From: Daphnia pulex
Taxonomy: Eukaryota; Arthropoda; Branchiopoda; Diplostraca; Daphniidae
Assembly (NCBI RefSeq): GCF_021134715.1
Contig: NC_060021.1
Location: 1,736,001-1,800,000 of the forward strand
DNA length: 64,000 bases
Direction: 5' to 3'
Notes under the pieces: generated by a model
Database searches by the model: none
The model's input: the letters and a program-made list of their open reading frames with translations, nothing else
What the model was told of the DNA's origin: nothing
In this document: positions 24,093 to 37,154 of the stretch, piece after piece
How the letters are laid out: the number at the start of each line of letters is the position of its first letter
Position numbering within the stretch: position 1 is the stretch's first letter
Made by a program: the position numbers and the translations under genes

Positions 24093-26436
24093 TTACTTGC
24101 CAGAGTTATTGGCATACTGGACTCTCAATTCTCGTCGGAGAATCTTGCCCATGTTGTTCCTGGGGATTGACGAGCAAAACTCGATGCCGCCCTTGATTTG
24201 CTTGTGGGCCGACACCTTGGCGTCGATGAAGGCGTGGATGTCGAAATCGCTGACCGATTCCATTCCGGGCTTCTTGACGACGTAAGCCCTGGGCAGTTCT
24301 CCGGCTCGTTCATCAGGGATACCAATGACAGCTGCCTCCTTGATAGCCGGATGTGTGGTAAGGATTTCTTCCAGTTCAGCAGGAGCGACCTAATTTAAAT
24401 ATGAATTGTAAATACCAATTGAATAGGACATTCTATAGGTAACGTCGTTGTGAATGTACCTGGAAGGCTTTCACTTTGATGAGCTCCTTGAGCCGGTCAA
24501 CGATGAAAAAGTGGCCGTCTTCGTCGTAGTGGCCGACATCGCCAGTGCGGAGCCATCCGTCAGCTCCGATCATCTCGTCGGTGGCTTTCTGGTTTTTGTA
24601 GTAGCCCTTCATGACTTGCGGGCCAGTGACGAAAAGTTCTCCATCCTCGTAAGGACCCAAGGCCCTCTGGCCAGTTTCCAGGTCCATCACCTTGGCCTGA
24701 GTTCTGGAAAACAGCGCGCCGCAAGAGCCCAATTTCTTGTTGCCCAGTGGACTCATCATCACTCCGGGCGACATTTCAGTCAGTCCGTATGCTATAAGAT
24801 TTAAAAAAAATTCGTAAGCACCTTGCAAACTAAATTAATCTTTGCCATTTCTATTTACCTTCTTGGAAGCTGATTGGATTTTTAAATCGTTCCAGGAGTT
24901 TCATAGCCGCTGGAGCACCGAGAGGCGCCGCACCACAGAAAATGGTGTGGACTCGGCTGTAGGATTCGGCCTTCAATGCGGGAAGGTTTGTCAAAAGTGA
25001 CACCAAAGGCGGCACCAAGTGCAAGTAAGTCGGCTAGAAATCGACACAGTTGTTAGTAAAAACAAGAGCGATTAATTTATTAAGTGAATTTTCTACCTGG
25101 TGGTCGTCGATGGCTTTCAGGAAAGTTGGCACGTCGAAACGGGGTAGAGTCACCAGTTTGGATCCGCTCTCAACTGCGGAGAGCAGCAATCCGACCATGC
25201 CGTAAGAATGGAAGAACGGCAGCAAACCGATGTAAGTCTCCTGATGGGTTGCTGTTAACATCAAACAAAACATGTAAATATTTGCTTGAACTTTTGATAA
25301 CATTTTTATCATGCGATTGACATTACCTGTGGCAGGTCGGTTGTTTGTGCCCTCGGGGTGCAGGTACTGCTGCACGTTTTTGCCAACAGTCGAGTGAGTC
25401 AGCATAACATTTTTCGGCAATCCTGTAATTCATTTTGAATTGATATTTTAGAAAAAAATTGGTCGTGTTGTTATATATTATTCAGAATGTCAAACATACC
25501 AGAAGTGCCGCTAGAGTGGGGAAGAATGAAAATATCTTTGTTGATGTCGATCTATTTTGATTGAAAAATTCAAATGTTATTTTTAGGTGCAAGCTTAAAT
25601 GGAAGCAGATAAGACTAACGTCGATAGTGTCGTTAAACATGTCGGCAGAATCCTGCATCATATCTTGATAGGAAACGCAGCCCTCCTGGGTCGGACCCAA
25701 CAAAATGACGCGCTGGATGGTCGGACAAAGCTGGGCAACTGCTTTCAGCGTTTCGGTCATCTCAGCAACTCCGAAAAGAGCCGTGGCTCCAACCAGAGTC
25801 ATCTGTCTAGCGATTTCATCTTTATAAACAAATGAAGAAAAATTGAACCAATTAAATTTCATTCAAACTAAAATGATTATTTTTTTTTTTATTTTTGATC
25901 TTACCTGGAGTGTAGGCAGGGTTGACGAGAGCGACGGGCATGCCAGCACCAGCGGATCCGAACACGGCGATAGGAAATTCAGGAACATTAGGAGAAACAA
26001 TGCCCATAACGTCGCCCTTTTTGAATCCCATACGGGTCAATGCGCTACCGAAGCGACGGACAGCTTGACTCATCGTGTTGTAAGTGTATCGACGTCCGGA
26101 AACACCGCATTCCTATTCCAAATAATTAATTATTAAACATTAAAACGATTTAAGGCAAAAACTATGACGTACCAATGCGACTTTGTCCGGCCAACGGGCA
26201 GCGCTTTCAAAGAATTTTTGGGTTAGTGTCATGTCGTGGAATGCGCAGTCGGCGTACGGCGATGTAACAATGTTGTTCTCGTAGGTTTTGATCTCCGGTT
26301 TGACCTTTGGCGATGAAGAGGCGATGGCGGATCCCAGTGCGGAATTCTGGCTGCTGATGGAAGCAGCCGGGCAGATATTTGTCTGGTTGGCCAGCAGCAG
26401 GGCTCGCCGCAGTGAAGATCTTAGATGCATCGACAT
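24093..26436 (-). CDS. acyl-CoA synthetase of the 4-coumarate-CoA ligase/luciferase-like family
   Basis: Nine exons join in frame (592 residues): 26173-26436, 25905-26112, 25620-25819, 25500-25551, 25327-25422, 25097-25251, 24859-25033, 24460-24791 and 24093-24389. The family adenylation motif SSGTSGLPKNVMLTH is split across an intron. YGLTEMSPG, GWLRTGDVGHYDEDG, DRLKELIKVK and the C-terminal NNMGKILRREL with its catalytic Lys all follow in order. The enzyme would activate a carboxylic acid with ATP and transfer it to CoA; the substrate cannot be told. The first about 40 residues are Arg, Ser, Ala and Leu rich with few acids, which could be a mitochondrial presequence. There is no SKL-type peroxisomal end (the protein ends NNSGK). 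A 5' UTR intron separates the coding start from the promoter exon. Confidence 0.9.
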
Positions 26437-26550
26437 TTTGTTGGGCTAAAAGAATTGAATTTTTCGTTAATAATAATTTTGAATTCCAATTTAGGTGAAA
26501 TTCTTTTGACTTACCTTGTTCTTGTTGGTTCGACTCGGTTGCACAGTTGC

Positions 26551-26586
26551 ACTGAATGAAGGTAATGGTTGGCTGGCTATTTATAC
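26551..26586 (-). promoter_or_regulatory. core promoter (TATA box plus arthropod initiator) of the acyl-CoA synthetase gene
   Basis: On the minus strand TATAAATAG (plus about 26577-26585) is followed about 30 bases later by TCAGT (plus 26551-26555), the arthropod initiator. A 5' UTR exon then runs to a GT donor at 26514, and the acceptor lies just before the start codon, at about 26446. Confidence 0.7.
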
Positions 26587-26639
26587 AGGGACGTTGATGT
26601 AGACACCAACTGGGAAAATCCAACGTTTTGTCTTACGAG

Positions 26640-28925
26640 TCGCACTATCTCTCACCGGTGTCTGTGTACACGCGGGGTAAAACCTTAAAAATGTTTTTAT
26701 CTGCTCTGACGACTATAGTGGGACGTATTATTTTTGTATTTAGTGTCCTTGATGGGAGCTTGTAGGTTAACTTAAATGTATTGACTTAAAAGATAGCGCT
26801 AGAGACACGAGCCTTTTGTTATCAGGGAAGCAGAGTCTCTTGAGGCAATGGAGGATTCTATACTTAGCTGAAATAGTTTAATCTTGTTATGTTTTCTCCA
26901 TTTTTGGGTGGGGCGAAGGCGGGAATAATACTTTGGGATTTTATAAGATCGCATTGTATACACTGCAAGTCGCATTAAACTTTACATAGCTTATCGAAGT
27001 AGATTAAATGAATCCAAGTCACAGCTAGGCACTAGTAGAAGTTTCATAAATTATGTGATGCTGATGTCATAGAGGTCAGTTGGAGGAGGGAACCAGTATG
27101 TCAATAGACGGGCCCATTTTCTTTTTAAATACGTCACTTAAATTTGGTCTATAGACCCTACTGTAACCGATTTGACGTGATGGCCAGCACTTGTATATTG
27201 TTTCAGTTACAAAATGGCCTTTGAAGTCAACTGGTGCCAAAAATTAGTGGATGAATGGAATCAGCCGGTGTGTATTGGTTCCGTTTAGGTGAACGCTAAA
27301 CGACAATTCACGCCAACAGTGAAGCTCAAAACAAAATTTAAATAGCCGCCTTCAATTCAATCAAAACGACTCTGGCTAGATAGCAGAAAATGTAGTTCAC
27401 ATTAGTTTTTTATTATGCAATCCCAAATTTGTAAAAATTTTGAATCCTACAAACTGGCTTATAGTAACAGTCTCAGATTTTCAGGAAAGTCGACATTGAT
27501 AAGGGACAGTTTAATTTAATTAAAATAATGATCAGGATTTGTTTCATTTTTTTGTTTAAAGGTCACTTCAAGGATAGTTTGTATAAACTCACGCGATTAT
27601 ACTTTCAAAAATTGAATAAGCACACGATCAATTATCGAGCGATAAGTAAAATAAACGTAAAGTGTATATAGTGCATTAGTACAATCTACAACTAATACGA
27701 TGCGTATAGGTAAATGAACAAAGTGTATAGAGATCAATAACGTCATGAGATAGGGGGTAAAACCAGAGTGATTTTGTATTGATACAATTGCTTTGTTTAC
27801 TATACTATCAGCATGCAGTAGTGCATAGTGCACTGGGAAAACCGGATAATGTCAATATTTTATATTAGGTATCGCACTTTGTTCATCCAAATTTTCCCAA
27901 CGTGGCTCTCGTCCTTTTCGAACTTATTAACAAGACCTTTGATTGTCTAAATTATAGATTGGCTGGTTCTATTTTCATTCAGTCGATCTGTCTCTGTTTC
28001 AAGGTTGTCTTCTGTCTGAATAAATAATTTTCTGCCATAATTTTCCAATTTAATAAAAAAATTTAGGGAATGTTCTGCTTTTATTTAGGCCCTTTAAAAA
28101 TGTCACGGGCGAGTTTTGCGGGAGTTTCACACTTTCACGTTCCTGCGGCTGATCAGTGGTGAAGTTTTGAGGAGCTGGCTTTTCCTTCTTAATACATGCA
28201 CTGTCGTCACGAGACTGACACACATGGATTCAAAGGGTAACATTTATGCAGGATTGAAGGTGATCCTTTTACCAGCAGAGCTTTTACCGCAGAGCTTTCG
28301 CCGATTTTCTAGAATGATTGGTATATTTATAACGCTTATGCAGTTCTGTACGTGAAAAACTGAAAATATGTAGGCTATAATAAAATAATAAATATATCTT
28401 GACACTCTGTTTTCGTATTAAAATAATCGAAAGAAGATATCTTTTCAATCAATTGCTGCGTGAAAAAAGGGGGTCTTGAAATTAAATGAATTAACCGGAA
28501 TTCAAGCGGAATATTGCTGCTCGTGAATCACAGGATAAAAAAATAACAAATAAAAAAAATAGTGTCTTCGTCTTACAGTAAAGCTTTTAGAAATAAAATA
28601 AAAGTAAACTAACTAACTTGGCGGATTTTTGAACTGCCAACATTTTTAAAAAGTTGTTCCTCGCAATCACTAGGTGACGCTGACCTCCATATTTGACCTT
28701 CGAAGAAAGGAGGAAGGGACAAGGGAGATTCAAATTTAAAGAATTGATGGGAGAGACGTGAAGCTGACCTAAGCTTCCGTCAACGTTTGTAAGACGTTCA
28801 CTAAACGTTGAAACAGTAAAAGCAAGAGCTGGCCCAAGCTCTCCAGCCAAGATTAAGCTGTTTTCTTTGTCGTATTCATATTATATGTTTATTTCCGTTG
28901 AGTTGGAGTTATCAATGAGGTCAAA
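26640..28925. other. intergenic, no gene seen
   Basis: About 2.3 kb of AT-rich sequence. The small frames here (for example 28587-28850 on the minus strand) have no family motifs or splice partners. Confidence 0.5.
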
Positions 28926-31900
28926 ATGATCACTGCAGTAAGATGTAAGATTCACCAACGTAATATTAGTGAACATTATTATCCCTTTGGTAACACAAGA
29001 ATTCGAAATGTGTTGAAAGATTTCAACTGTAAAATGAGTGGGGATTCTACTGAAGCAACAAAGGTAACATTATTTGATAATGTGTATTAATTCACAGCAT
29101 AGGTGCCTAATTATGTGCCTAATTGTATTGTGTTTATCTCCATCTTGACCTCTTGACTTTCAGATAATTTTGTTATCTTCTTGCTTTGATATTATTAGGT
29201 ACTCTTCTTAGGATGTGGTGACCTCAGGAATGCATTCCAAGCAACAACTGCAAAACACCTACAAGTCTTGGACATTCATGTGAATGATGTCCATCCAGCA
29301 GTTCTTGCTCGCAATATCATCATTTTGAAAATTATTTCAGCCCCTGATTTCAATCCGAATGACATTGAAGATATTTCTTTCCTGTGGGATGTCTGGTACA
29401 ACATGGATTGGCCTGAAGTGACACGGAAGAGGTTTCTTTCAGTCATAAAGGACCTGTTGGATAACAAATTGCCAGATGAGGTTGTTATTCCTAAAAGAAC
29501 GGACATTGAAATGTTTATGGCATTGTGGGAGACCTGGCAGTCTGTTTCTTCAACTACAGTTTTTGAATCTAAAATTCTTTTAAAGAAAGTCAAGAAACAA
29601 AGGTAAACAGTACTGTTAAACTATTATTTAGATTGGTTTCTCATTCTTTGTAATATTTAGAAAGGAGCTACTGTTTCAGACGTCTTGCAACAGTAACCCG
29701 GAAGACCTGGCCGAAACGAAAGCTGTTGCGCTTAAGAAATTAGTCGAAGGACTTCAAGTAGGAAGTGTTGACTTAGAAAATTCCGTTTGGGAAACAATTC
29801 ACGAAGAAGCTCGAAGTTGTTTTAACAAAGGCAGTTGCCGTCTTCAAAAAGATGTTTCGATTGTTTGTGTCAATCCAACATTGCTAGACTCGACAACCCT
29901 CAATTGGGGACCAACGTTATGCCGATCGCTTCCTTTTGATGGCTACCTACCGCTAACCGAAGAAGAGCTAAACACGTCACATGAAAACGGAATCCTGCTT
30001 CGCTCCTGCCAAAAAATACTCAAGACCCTTGTCCATTCTTACCGAAGTCGTGCCGGATTCATTAAAATGTTTTTCCATTTGGGGGATGCTCTGGAATTTT
30101 GCTACACTGATACCAACAAGTTTGACGTCATCGACAGCACTATTTTTGTCGAAGGCACCGGATTGGGAAATTTAATCATGGCATGTAGCCAAAGAATGTC
30201 GGATAAACCTGGATCGATGTTTTTAACAGAAATTGTGACAGATAGCTTCGAGTGTGCTTCAGCTGTAAAAGAATTGATCGAAAAATCGCTTTGCGCTCCG
30301 TTGAGCCTCATTCCTACCATTTACGGATTGCGACTGGTAAATCACGTCGAACTAGGAGACGCTTCACACCATCTCTGCTGGCAAAAAGTAGCCCCATTCC
30401 AGAATATCACTATGGGTTCTTCACCTGTAATAAAGAAATGCTTGGAAAAGCTAGCTGAGAAGTGTTATTGTGTCTCGTTTCCTTATCATGAAGACATGGA
30501 AGAAGCTGAAGGTTGGGAGCTGTTGGTCTATACGCCGCTAACATTGGTGTATGTCTGCAGTTCAATGTTCCATCGTCTTGGGAATGGACCTTGGTTACAA
30601 GATGTTTTCAACCTGAAACATTCTTTCTGTTTTGACCTAACAAAACGAACTCTAACTGATTGGATGCAAGGAAAGAAGATCACCAAGTACCTATCTCGCT
30701 TCAAGTTGAATCCCTTGGACAAAACTGCAGCCCATACCAAACTGACCGGAGCCAATATGCTTCGATTGATCCTGCTTCCAAAAACTTTCGTTTCCGAGTT
30801 TTTGAACAAAATGAAGAAAGGCTGGGTAGATGTTTCTACACCACTTGTGCATTTCATCGACAACTTTCAGCTTCAAGTAAACCGACCCGCAATTGGAATA
30901 AAGGAAATTTGCGTTTCATTTTTCTTGATCCCGAATCACGGACTGAAAAAGACTCACACTGCTATCGTCGTGGATCCACAGTTTTTGAAGCATTATTTTA
31001 CGTTAGGATCTATGGAATCCATGCAAGAAGAGGAATTGAATCTACCTTATCCATTCGAAATAAGTAAAGCTCAACTTCCGTCGTCCAACACGCAAATGAA
31101 GGTTCTTAGCTGCATTGAGACTGAGGATCAGTACGCACTCGATATTGAGCTTGAAGTCGGTAGCGATATTTCGAGTAAGTTAATTTGTGTATACATTTGA
31201 TTTTCTTATTTGTGTATTTGTTGCTAATCTGTTAAATATTTTTGATTATGCAGCATTGCTGGTGGATCCTAGTGAAAATCCTCCCTGCGAGTCTTTCCAC
31301 GAAATCACTCTATCCCTGATAAACCCCTCAAGAAAGGAACCGTTGAAGCTGTTCTTTCCATTTCCGGTCATTCTTATGGAAGAGCCCCATGCTGTCGTTC
31401 GCGAATATCGTTACCTCGATTTGGTGTTGATGAAAGCCATGTTTGAGCCGTGGCCCATCGATTTCTCCGGTCGTTGCAAAATGGATGTTAGAAATTGGAA
31501 GCCCTGGGTAGAGAAATCAGTTGAACGCTCCTCAACCGCCCTACCTGTGAAATCTTTAAAGCGCCATCTCGACAGTCAGTTTCCCTCATGTTGGTGCGAC
31601 ATTCATCCTTCTCTGCCATACGATTCCGCTTTGTCACGTGTTCGGCGTCTAATTCGCGAATTGTATTCGAGTCCCAAAGAATTCGTTTCCGTTGGTTTTA
31701 ATCAACAATGGTACCATCTTCGACTCCACCGACCCATTGTCACCTCCCCGGATGGCCAACCAATTTTGCTTGTATCAGCTTATGACGACATGGTCGTTGA
31801 TCAGGCTGTGACCTCCTTAATGAGTATGGATCCGACAGAGGCTGGACTAGGTTATATTGCAGGTCTGGTGAAGGGTTCTTTTCTACGAGTGTTTCCCGAT

Positions 31901-32302
31901 TCGTATATTAAACATGTTGGAAAAAAAGGATTCAGTTTCTCTGTCGGTAGTGAAGAATTCCAGTTATTTCGTTTGCTCCTGCGTCTTAACTCCAATATTG
32001 AACCCAACACCTGGCAGAAGAACAATATTCCTATGGTGCCCTTCAGCCCGTGGATTATCACGTTCCTTTCGCCACTCTACCTGACTGATCCTCCCTTGGC
32101 GAGATATTTTGGCGATCATGCTTCTTCCTGTGGATTCCCTTGTGATGAACCGCATGCGGATGACCGGAAATGCTGTGCCGCCTGCAAGAAAACATCTGAA
32201 AACTTGAAGGTTTGCGCTCGCTGCCGTTCTGCTTCTTATTGCAACGCCGACTGTCAACGTGCTGACTGGCCAAAACACAAAGCTGTCTGCAAAAGTTTGT
32301 AA
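28926..32302 (+). CDS. DUF4470 and MYND zinc-finger domain protein
   Basis: Exons 28926-29063, 29199-29602, 29661-31174 and 31254-32302 join in frame to give 1034 residues. Near the N-terminus, VLFLGCGDLRNAF followed by VNDVHPAVLARNIIIL matches the DUF4470 module. The same start is seen in fungal and arthropod MYND proteins, and loosely resembles the Rossmann-type start of dynein assembly factor DNAAF3. The C-terminus is a complete MYND finger: CCAACKKTSENLKVCARCRS then YCNADCQRADWPKHKAVC. MYND fingers usually bind proline-rich partners. The long middle region shows no motif I recognise. A cytoplasmic adaptor or assembly role is a guess. The start is the first Met of the open exon and gives a phase-0 join to the DUF4470 exon. 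Confidence 0.8.
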
Positions 32303-33176
32303 CTTCCACGAGTTTGATTTAACTTCAAAGAAACCCCAAAAATCCCATTTTTCTACTCTGTTTAAATGTTGAGGCACCTGCTACTGCCAGGCATTTGCCA
32401 TTCAGAATTGTTTGCTTTTTCCCTAAAATTTGTGTTCTGGTTTTGTGTTTTGGTTTAAATACAATTGATTACAGTTCTACTCGTTTCTATCTTTTCACAA
32501 AACCAAACACTCAACACCGCTTAACACCATGACAGTGCTGGTTGCGGTTGTTATTTTAATTCGCTTTAATTGATCAAAGTTTTGACTTTGACTTGATATA
32601 ATACTGACCAGATCGTTCGGTTATCGGGAGCACTTAATCGAGTTATAGATGATAGCATCAACATCCTTCTTGGAAGGTAATGAACCTAACCATGTATTGC
32701 CCCCGTTCTGTTGTGGTGTCGAGGTAAAATTGGTTTAAATTGGCAATATAAGTAAGAATATTGTTTTCGTAGCATACAGCTGGATTATTTTCACTTATCT
32801 TCATCCTGTGCATGTGTGTACTGTAGGGAGTGCATTGAACTGCGTTTATAGCCGACAGATGTTATTATTTTTTTATAATAAACTCTTATAAGTTGAATTC
32901 CATGTAAAACCTTAAAATAGAAAGCGAGCTTTTGTGGTGTATGAAAGCACGTTTTGCATAGATGCGAGTTCTGTCAGTCGTTTGTTGTGTATAAAGGTTA
33001 CCGGAAAAAGGAAAAGAGAAAGTAAGCGACCACGGATCGCAATAATTTTGTTGTTGTTGTTAGCCTTTGTTGGAGGAGATGAATGCAACGGAGTCATCCA
33101 CAAGATGGCCTTGTATTTTCGGCATCCTCTCATTTTCTACAACAAAACAACAGTCACGTCTGTTCTTTCATTCGAG
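32303..33176. other. intergenic, no gene seen
   Basis: 3' flank of the MYND gene and 5' flank of the P450 relic. No further coding sequence is supported. Confidence 0.5.
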
Positions 33177-33901
33177 ATGGACGCTACTGCGCTTCTCCTG
33201 AATTCGCCCGTGGCATGGGCTCTTGTTACCGTGTCAACTGCATATATCTTCTTCAGGTGGGCTTCGTTCTCAACGAACTTGTTGTCTCAGTTTTCTGATA
33301 ATAAACATTTGTTTTTCAAATTATCGGCAAGGTATGTGACGTCGTCCTTTACGTATTTCTCCGATCAAGGCATTCCCGGCCCCAAGCCTTTTCCCCTTGT
33401 TGGTAATATGTGGGGAATCTGGAAAGCGGTAAAATAAATTTAATTCATATAATTCTGTTTAATTTTAAAATATTTTCTTGTAAATGCAACTCTTGAACTT
33501 ATATAGTATACTGTTTAAAATTTTTAAAATCAAGAATTTACCGAAATATGATCAAGAGATAGTAACAAAATATGGCTGATGATGTTTCGGTTACTTTGAT
33601 GGATCTCTTCCGAACTTGTGGATAACAGACGCTGACGTAATCAAGTCCGTCTTTGTGAAGGATTTTGGCCACTTTGTCAATCGCAGAGTACGTAACCTAT
33701 AGACGCAATTATGGACGTTTAAAATTTCAATAATATATTTGTCAGTTTACAAGTTACAATATTTTGTTTCTTTAGAATTTCACCTTCAAAAGCAAAGTGG
33801 TACGGAAATTCCTCACTTTGATGAGAGATCAGGATTGGAAGGACGTTCGTTCCTCGATTACACCAGCATTCACTACAGGCAAAATCAAGCGTATGTATGT
33901 G
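33177..33901 (+). pseudogene. truncated cytochrome P450 (CYP3-clan-like), N-terminal third only
   Basis: Exon 1 begins with a Met and a hydrophobic membrane anchor. After a likely 75-base intron (about 33257-33331) it reaches the proline hinge FSDQGIPGPKPFPLVGN. The second exon (33535-33687) reads into GYFDGSLPNLWITDADVIK and DFGHFVNRR but contains two adjacent TGA codons at 33577-33582, right after VTKYG. The third exon (33776-33901) has LMRDQDWKDVRSSITPAFT, the C-helix WxxxR region, and ends at KIKRMYV. Nothing beyond this follows: the I-helix, ExxR and haem-Cys segments are absent. Two stops plus the loss of the haem-binding half make it a pseudogene. Confidence 0.85.
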
Positions 33902-33987
33902 GTATGTAAAAAGTTGCTTTAAGCGCAAATACATCAATGCAATTATTAATTTTTAAGTGAAAGGCATTTGGTTTTCAAGGACAATAT

Positions 33988-34081
33988 CCTGCCCCGAGGA
34001 AAGAGAACCCCGCGCCACCCCTTTGTCCCCCCCTTAGTTTCTTCCTTCGTCTCTTCTTTCCATTCTTCCCTTGGGGCAGGA
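33988..34081. repeat. short inverted-repeat element
   Basis: Starts TCCTGCCCCGAGG and ends with its near complement (CCTTGGGGCAGGA), about 94 bases apart. A related end (CCCTCGGGGCAGGA) occurs at about 54475-54488. This may be a tiny non-autonomous element or a fragment. It lies directly after the P450 truncation point. Confidence 0.35.
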
Positions 34082-34779
34082 AATGGCGATATTTTTTCGT
34101 AAACACGGTAGGGACGGTTACAAAAAAATTCATAATAAAAAAACTACAATGATTATCGAGGGGAAATAAGTCTTAAAAGATTACCTGATAACTAAGGAAT
34201 GTAGCTATCTAATTAAGAATAGCAACTGAAGACAACTTAAATGGGAAAATTAAAAACTAAAACTAAAACGGGCGAAACTCCATAAGCCGCCATGCAAGAC
34301 ATTTTACTTTTACGTGTCCAATCGATTTTTCACAATTTCAGCAAACTGGCAACTTCGGACGTTAGCCAACTCTATTAGCTGTCAAAACTAAATTATTTTT
34401 ATTTCTTATCACAATTCTAATACATTTTCTCATTTTTAAATTTTTTTTTCTATTTTTTTTATAGCAAAAATTATTATTTCTGAGAAGGGTTTTTACAACA
34501 AATATAAAATTATAGTAATAAAAAAGCTCATGAAAAAATTTCGTGTTGCAATTTGTTCCCGGTCAAAAATTATCTTGACTCCACTAGTAGCAGATCAACA
34601 TCGCTCACATTCAAGGGAAATGAAATAAACATAAATTGTGATGGGTACTTCTTGCTCAAGTCTAGGAAGTAGAAAGGGACATTTAAAAAAATAAGAGCAT
34701 ATTATATCTTCTGAATCAAGGATTTTTTGACGCAAGAGGGACATGTTTAGAAAAAATGTTATTCTTGGCCACTCTTTCA

Positions 34780-36291
34780 TTACTTCACTGTTCGTCTCCA
34801 AGTGCAGCAGTTGCTGCTACACTTGTATTCGCCAAGATGAGTCACGACAGCTTGCAAAAGGTATTCGTGGTCCGGCTCAATTTCCTTCTCAGCGGACTGC
34901 CAAACTTCCGTAAAGCAAAGGGGCGCCTCATTTTTCTCGCCGTTGGAAAAGCGTTGGAGACAAATCACAAAGACACTAATTTGTAAAAAACAAAAACAAA
35001 CAAAAAAAACAACAGAAATAAACATTTAAAAAAAATCGCCTTCAATTAAAAAGGGTAAACAAACCGAGGCCACGACACAACAGTCTTCTTCATGACGGCT
35101 TCTCCATGAGCATATTTAAAACACTCCCAGTCTTTAATGTTCTCGTCCGCCAAATACTCTGCCAAAAAGTCACCGAGGGTATAGCCTCTCAAAGTCATTG
35201 GTAGAGGCCATATAACCATAGTTTGTAGAGTCACAGTCTTCATATCCGCACCTGCAACACAAATCAGCGTTGACAAAAACTTGTAACAAAACTCTAGACC
35301 ATTCAAAGTTTTAAAAGCGAGGCACATCTTTACGTTAACAAATGGAACTCTAAACAATCGAAAAACTAACCAAAATAAGTCAAAACGGAGAATGAATAAG
35401 AACGACGTCCTTTAGAAAACGACGTTTTGACGTATGACGCCCTCAAAATATTGTGACAAACCGGGCTTGACTTCGTTTGGCAGAGCTTCGGCAAAGTAAT
35501 TGTAAAGTTCGAGAAAAAAATCACCAGCGTCCTGCTGCTCTTCACCAACAAATCTCCCATTCACAAGATAAAGATGACCTATAAAATGACTGCCGCCGAC
35601 AACATAAATAAAGAGAAAAGGAAATTTTTTTTAAAGGCTACCAACAACAACAACTACTAGACAATGCAGTCTGCAGCAATGACACAAATTAGCAAACGAA
35701 AAAATAAAATATTGAAACAAAAAAAAACCTCGAAAATGGCAAGTAAAAATATAAAAAACAACAACAATAAAACAAAATACCTATGTAGCATATCCACCAG
35801 CTTTCCCTCCATAGCGTTATTGGCGCTCTTCAACATCAATTGCTGAAACAAATCAATGACGGGGAGCAGCGGCCGCTCGGTAACAGTTGCGAGAACTGCT
35901 TGCAGCTCCAAACATACGTCCTTCAATGAAAAGAGAGCCCGCAATACCGCGTTGACGTAGCAGCAATTACCAACATTGCGGAACTTTAAAAATAAAGCAG
36001 CCCGTTTCGACCAGTACAACTCAAAACAATATAAATTAGCATACCACAAACATGATATCTCGGCATGCCAATAACAAATAACTTTTTTTTTGTTAAAAAG
36101 GCTTACCCGAGTGGCTCGTCCGTCTCCTCCAGCGGTGACCACGACGTTTCCTCAACATCAAATTGATAATAAAAGAATTTGCACCAAATCGTGTGGCATC
36201 GCGGCTTAAAAGGTACATACATCGCATCAGCCTTTCTCTGTGACTCGCAGACCGTGTGCAGGGGACAAATCAACGACATTGTATAGCCCAC
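34780..36291 (-). pseudogene. decayed ubiquitin-specific protease (peptidase C19) exons
   Basis: On the minus strand, in order: a segment ending LEETDEPLG (36291-36112); FRNVGNCCYVNAVLRALFSL, the Cys box with its catalytic Cys (about 35990-35930); EEQQDAGDFFLELYNYF, the QQD box (about 35550-35500); then a segment with GYTLGDFLAEYLAD and WECFKYAHGEA (35250-35046); and YLLQAVVTHLG (about 34855-34825), which precedes where a His-box GHY should be. The His box is replaced by unrelated residues and a stop. Exon phases do not match at two junctions (near 35990 and 35583). Together these indicate a broken deubiquitinase gene. A low-quality assembly could also cause phase breaks but would not explain the missing His box. 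Confidence 0.65.
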
Positions 36292-36436
36292 TTTTTATAA
36301 TTGGTTGCCAAATAAAAAAAATTAAAAATTAAATTACCAATTAGTTTACATAAAGTTTAACATTTTCTCTACACTTGAAACGAACCACAATGCAACCCAA
36401 AACAAAATTACTTGCACAACAAAAATAACTACCACA

Positions 36437-37070
36437 CTAGAACCAACTAGACGTCGTCGGAGCTATGATGGGGTTCCTCGGGTTCGTGTTCCTTTTAATT
36501 GCCGCCTGTTCCATGTAGTATGAATAGTGTTCCACAATGCCTCTTCGGAACAGAGCTTGCGCCAACTTAAAATTGGCCATTTGGTTGGCATCCCATTTTG
36601 ATGTTGTGCTGATTGATTCAACACAACAAACTGAAATAAAATAAATTTTAACTTTTACATTCAAACACAATATTTAAAAAATTACTCACCACGAGTAATA
36701 GAAATAACACACTTGAAAAAGCATGTGTTATTGTATTTCCAATTATGTTCTGTTATGGAAGGAACAATATTTTTTTTCTCAGTTCTTGAATCATTGTCGA
36801 TTTCGCTGACCCGTAATTGAAGCCGCCAGGAACAGCATTACGCTCAAAATCCACGGAGTTTTGTGCCAAATGGAAGTTTGGCCCACAACTGAATTAAAAA
36901 AAAAACACGTAGATTAATAATTTGGAGAAAAATTAATTTTTAAAAAATTACCCCCACTCGCGTGTCATGTAGCCACGTTAAATCAGTTTGTTGACTATTC
37001 TTGACGCACAAACATTTTTCGCATCATCTTTGACACGGCTTTCGCAAGAAACATCTAGCTCTTCAAAACC
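36437..37070 (-). other. exon-like segments between the RING and USP relics
   Basis: Two stretches join in frame across an intron at about 36628-36687 (CGTG then GTGAGT; acceptor TTTCAG). Together they give TEHNWKYNNTCFFKCVISIT continuing into DANQMANFKLAQALFRRG, ending in TTSSW near 36440. A third stretch near 36960-37068 has Cys-rich words (CEKCLCVKNSQQ, then LTWLHDTRVG) but needs frame changes. They may be the middle of one composite gene together with the neighbouring RING and protease relics. No family was recognised. Confidence 0.35.
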
Positions 37071-37154
37071 TTAAAAGAGAAGAAAAAATTAATACATTTT
37101 ATGAGGCAGCAAAGATTTGTAAGACATGAAATACGCGATGAAATGAAAAACAGC

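Noticed and set aside
28587-28850. Minus-strand frame of 87 residues
   Set aside because: No motif, no homologous words, no clear splice or promoter support.
31187-31253. Separate gene start at the fourth exon of the MYND gene
   Set aside because: The upstream part of this frame is intron; the GT-AG join from 31174 to 31254 keeps the phase and gives one longer protein.
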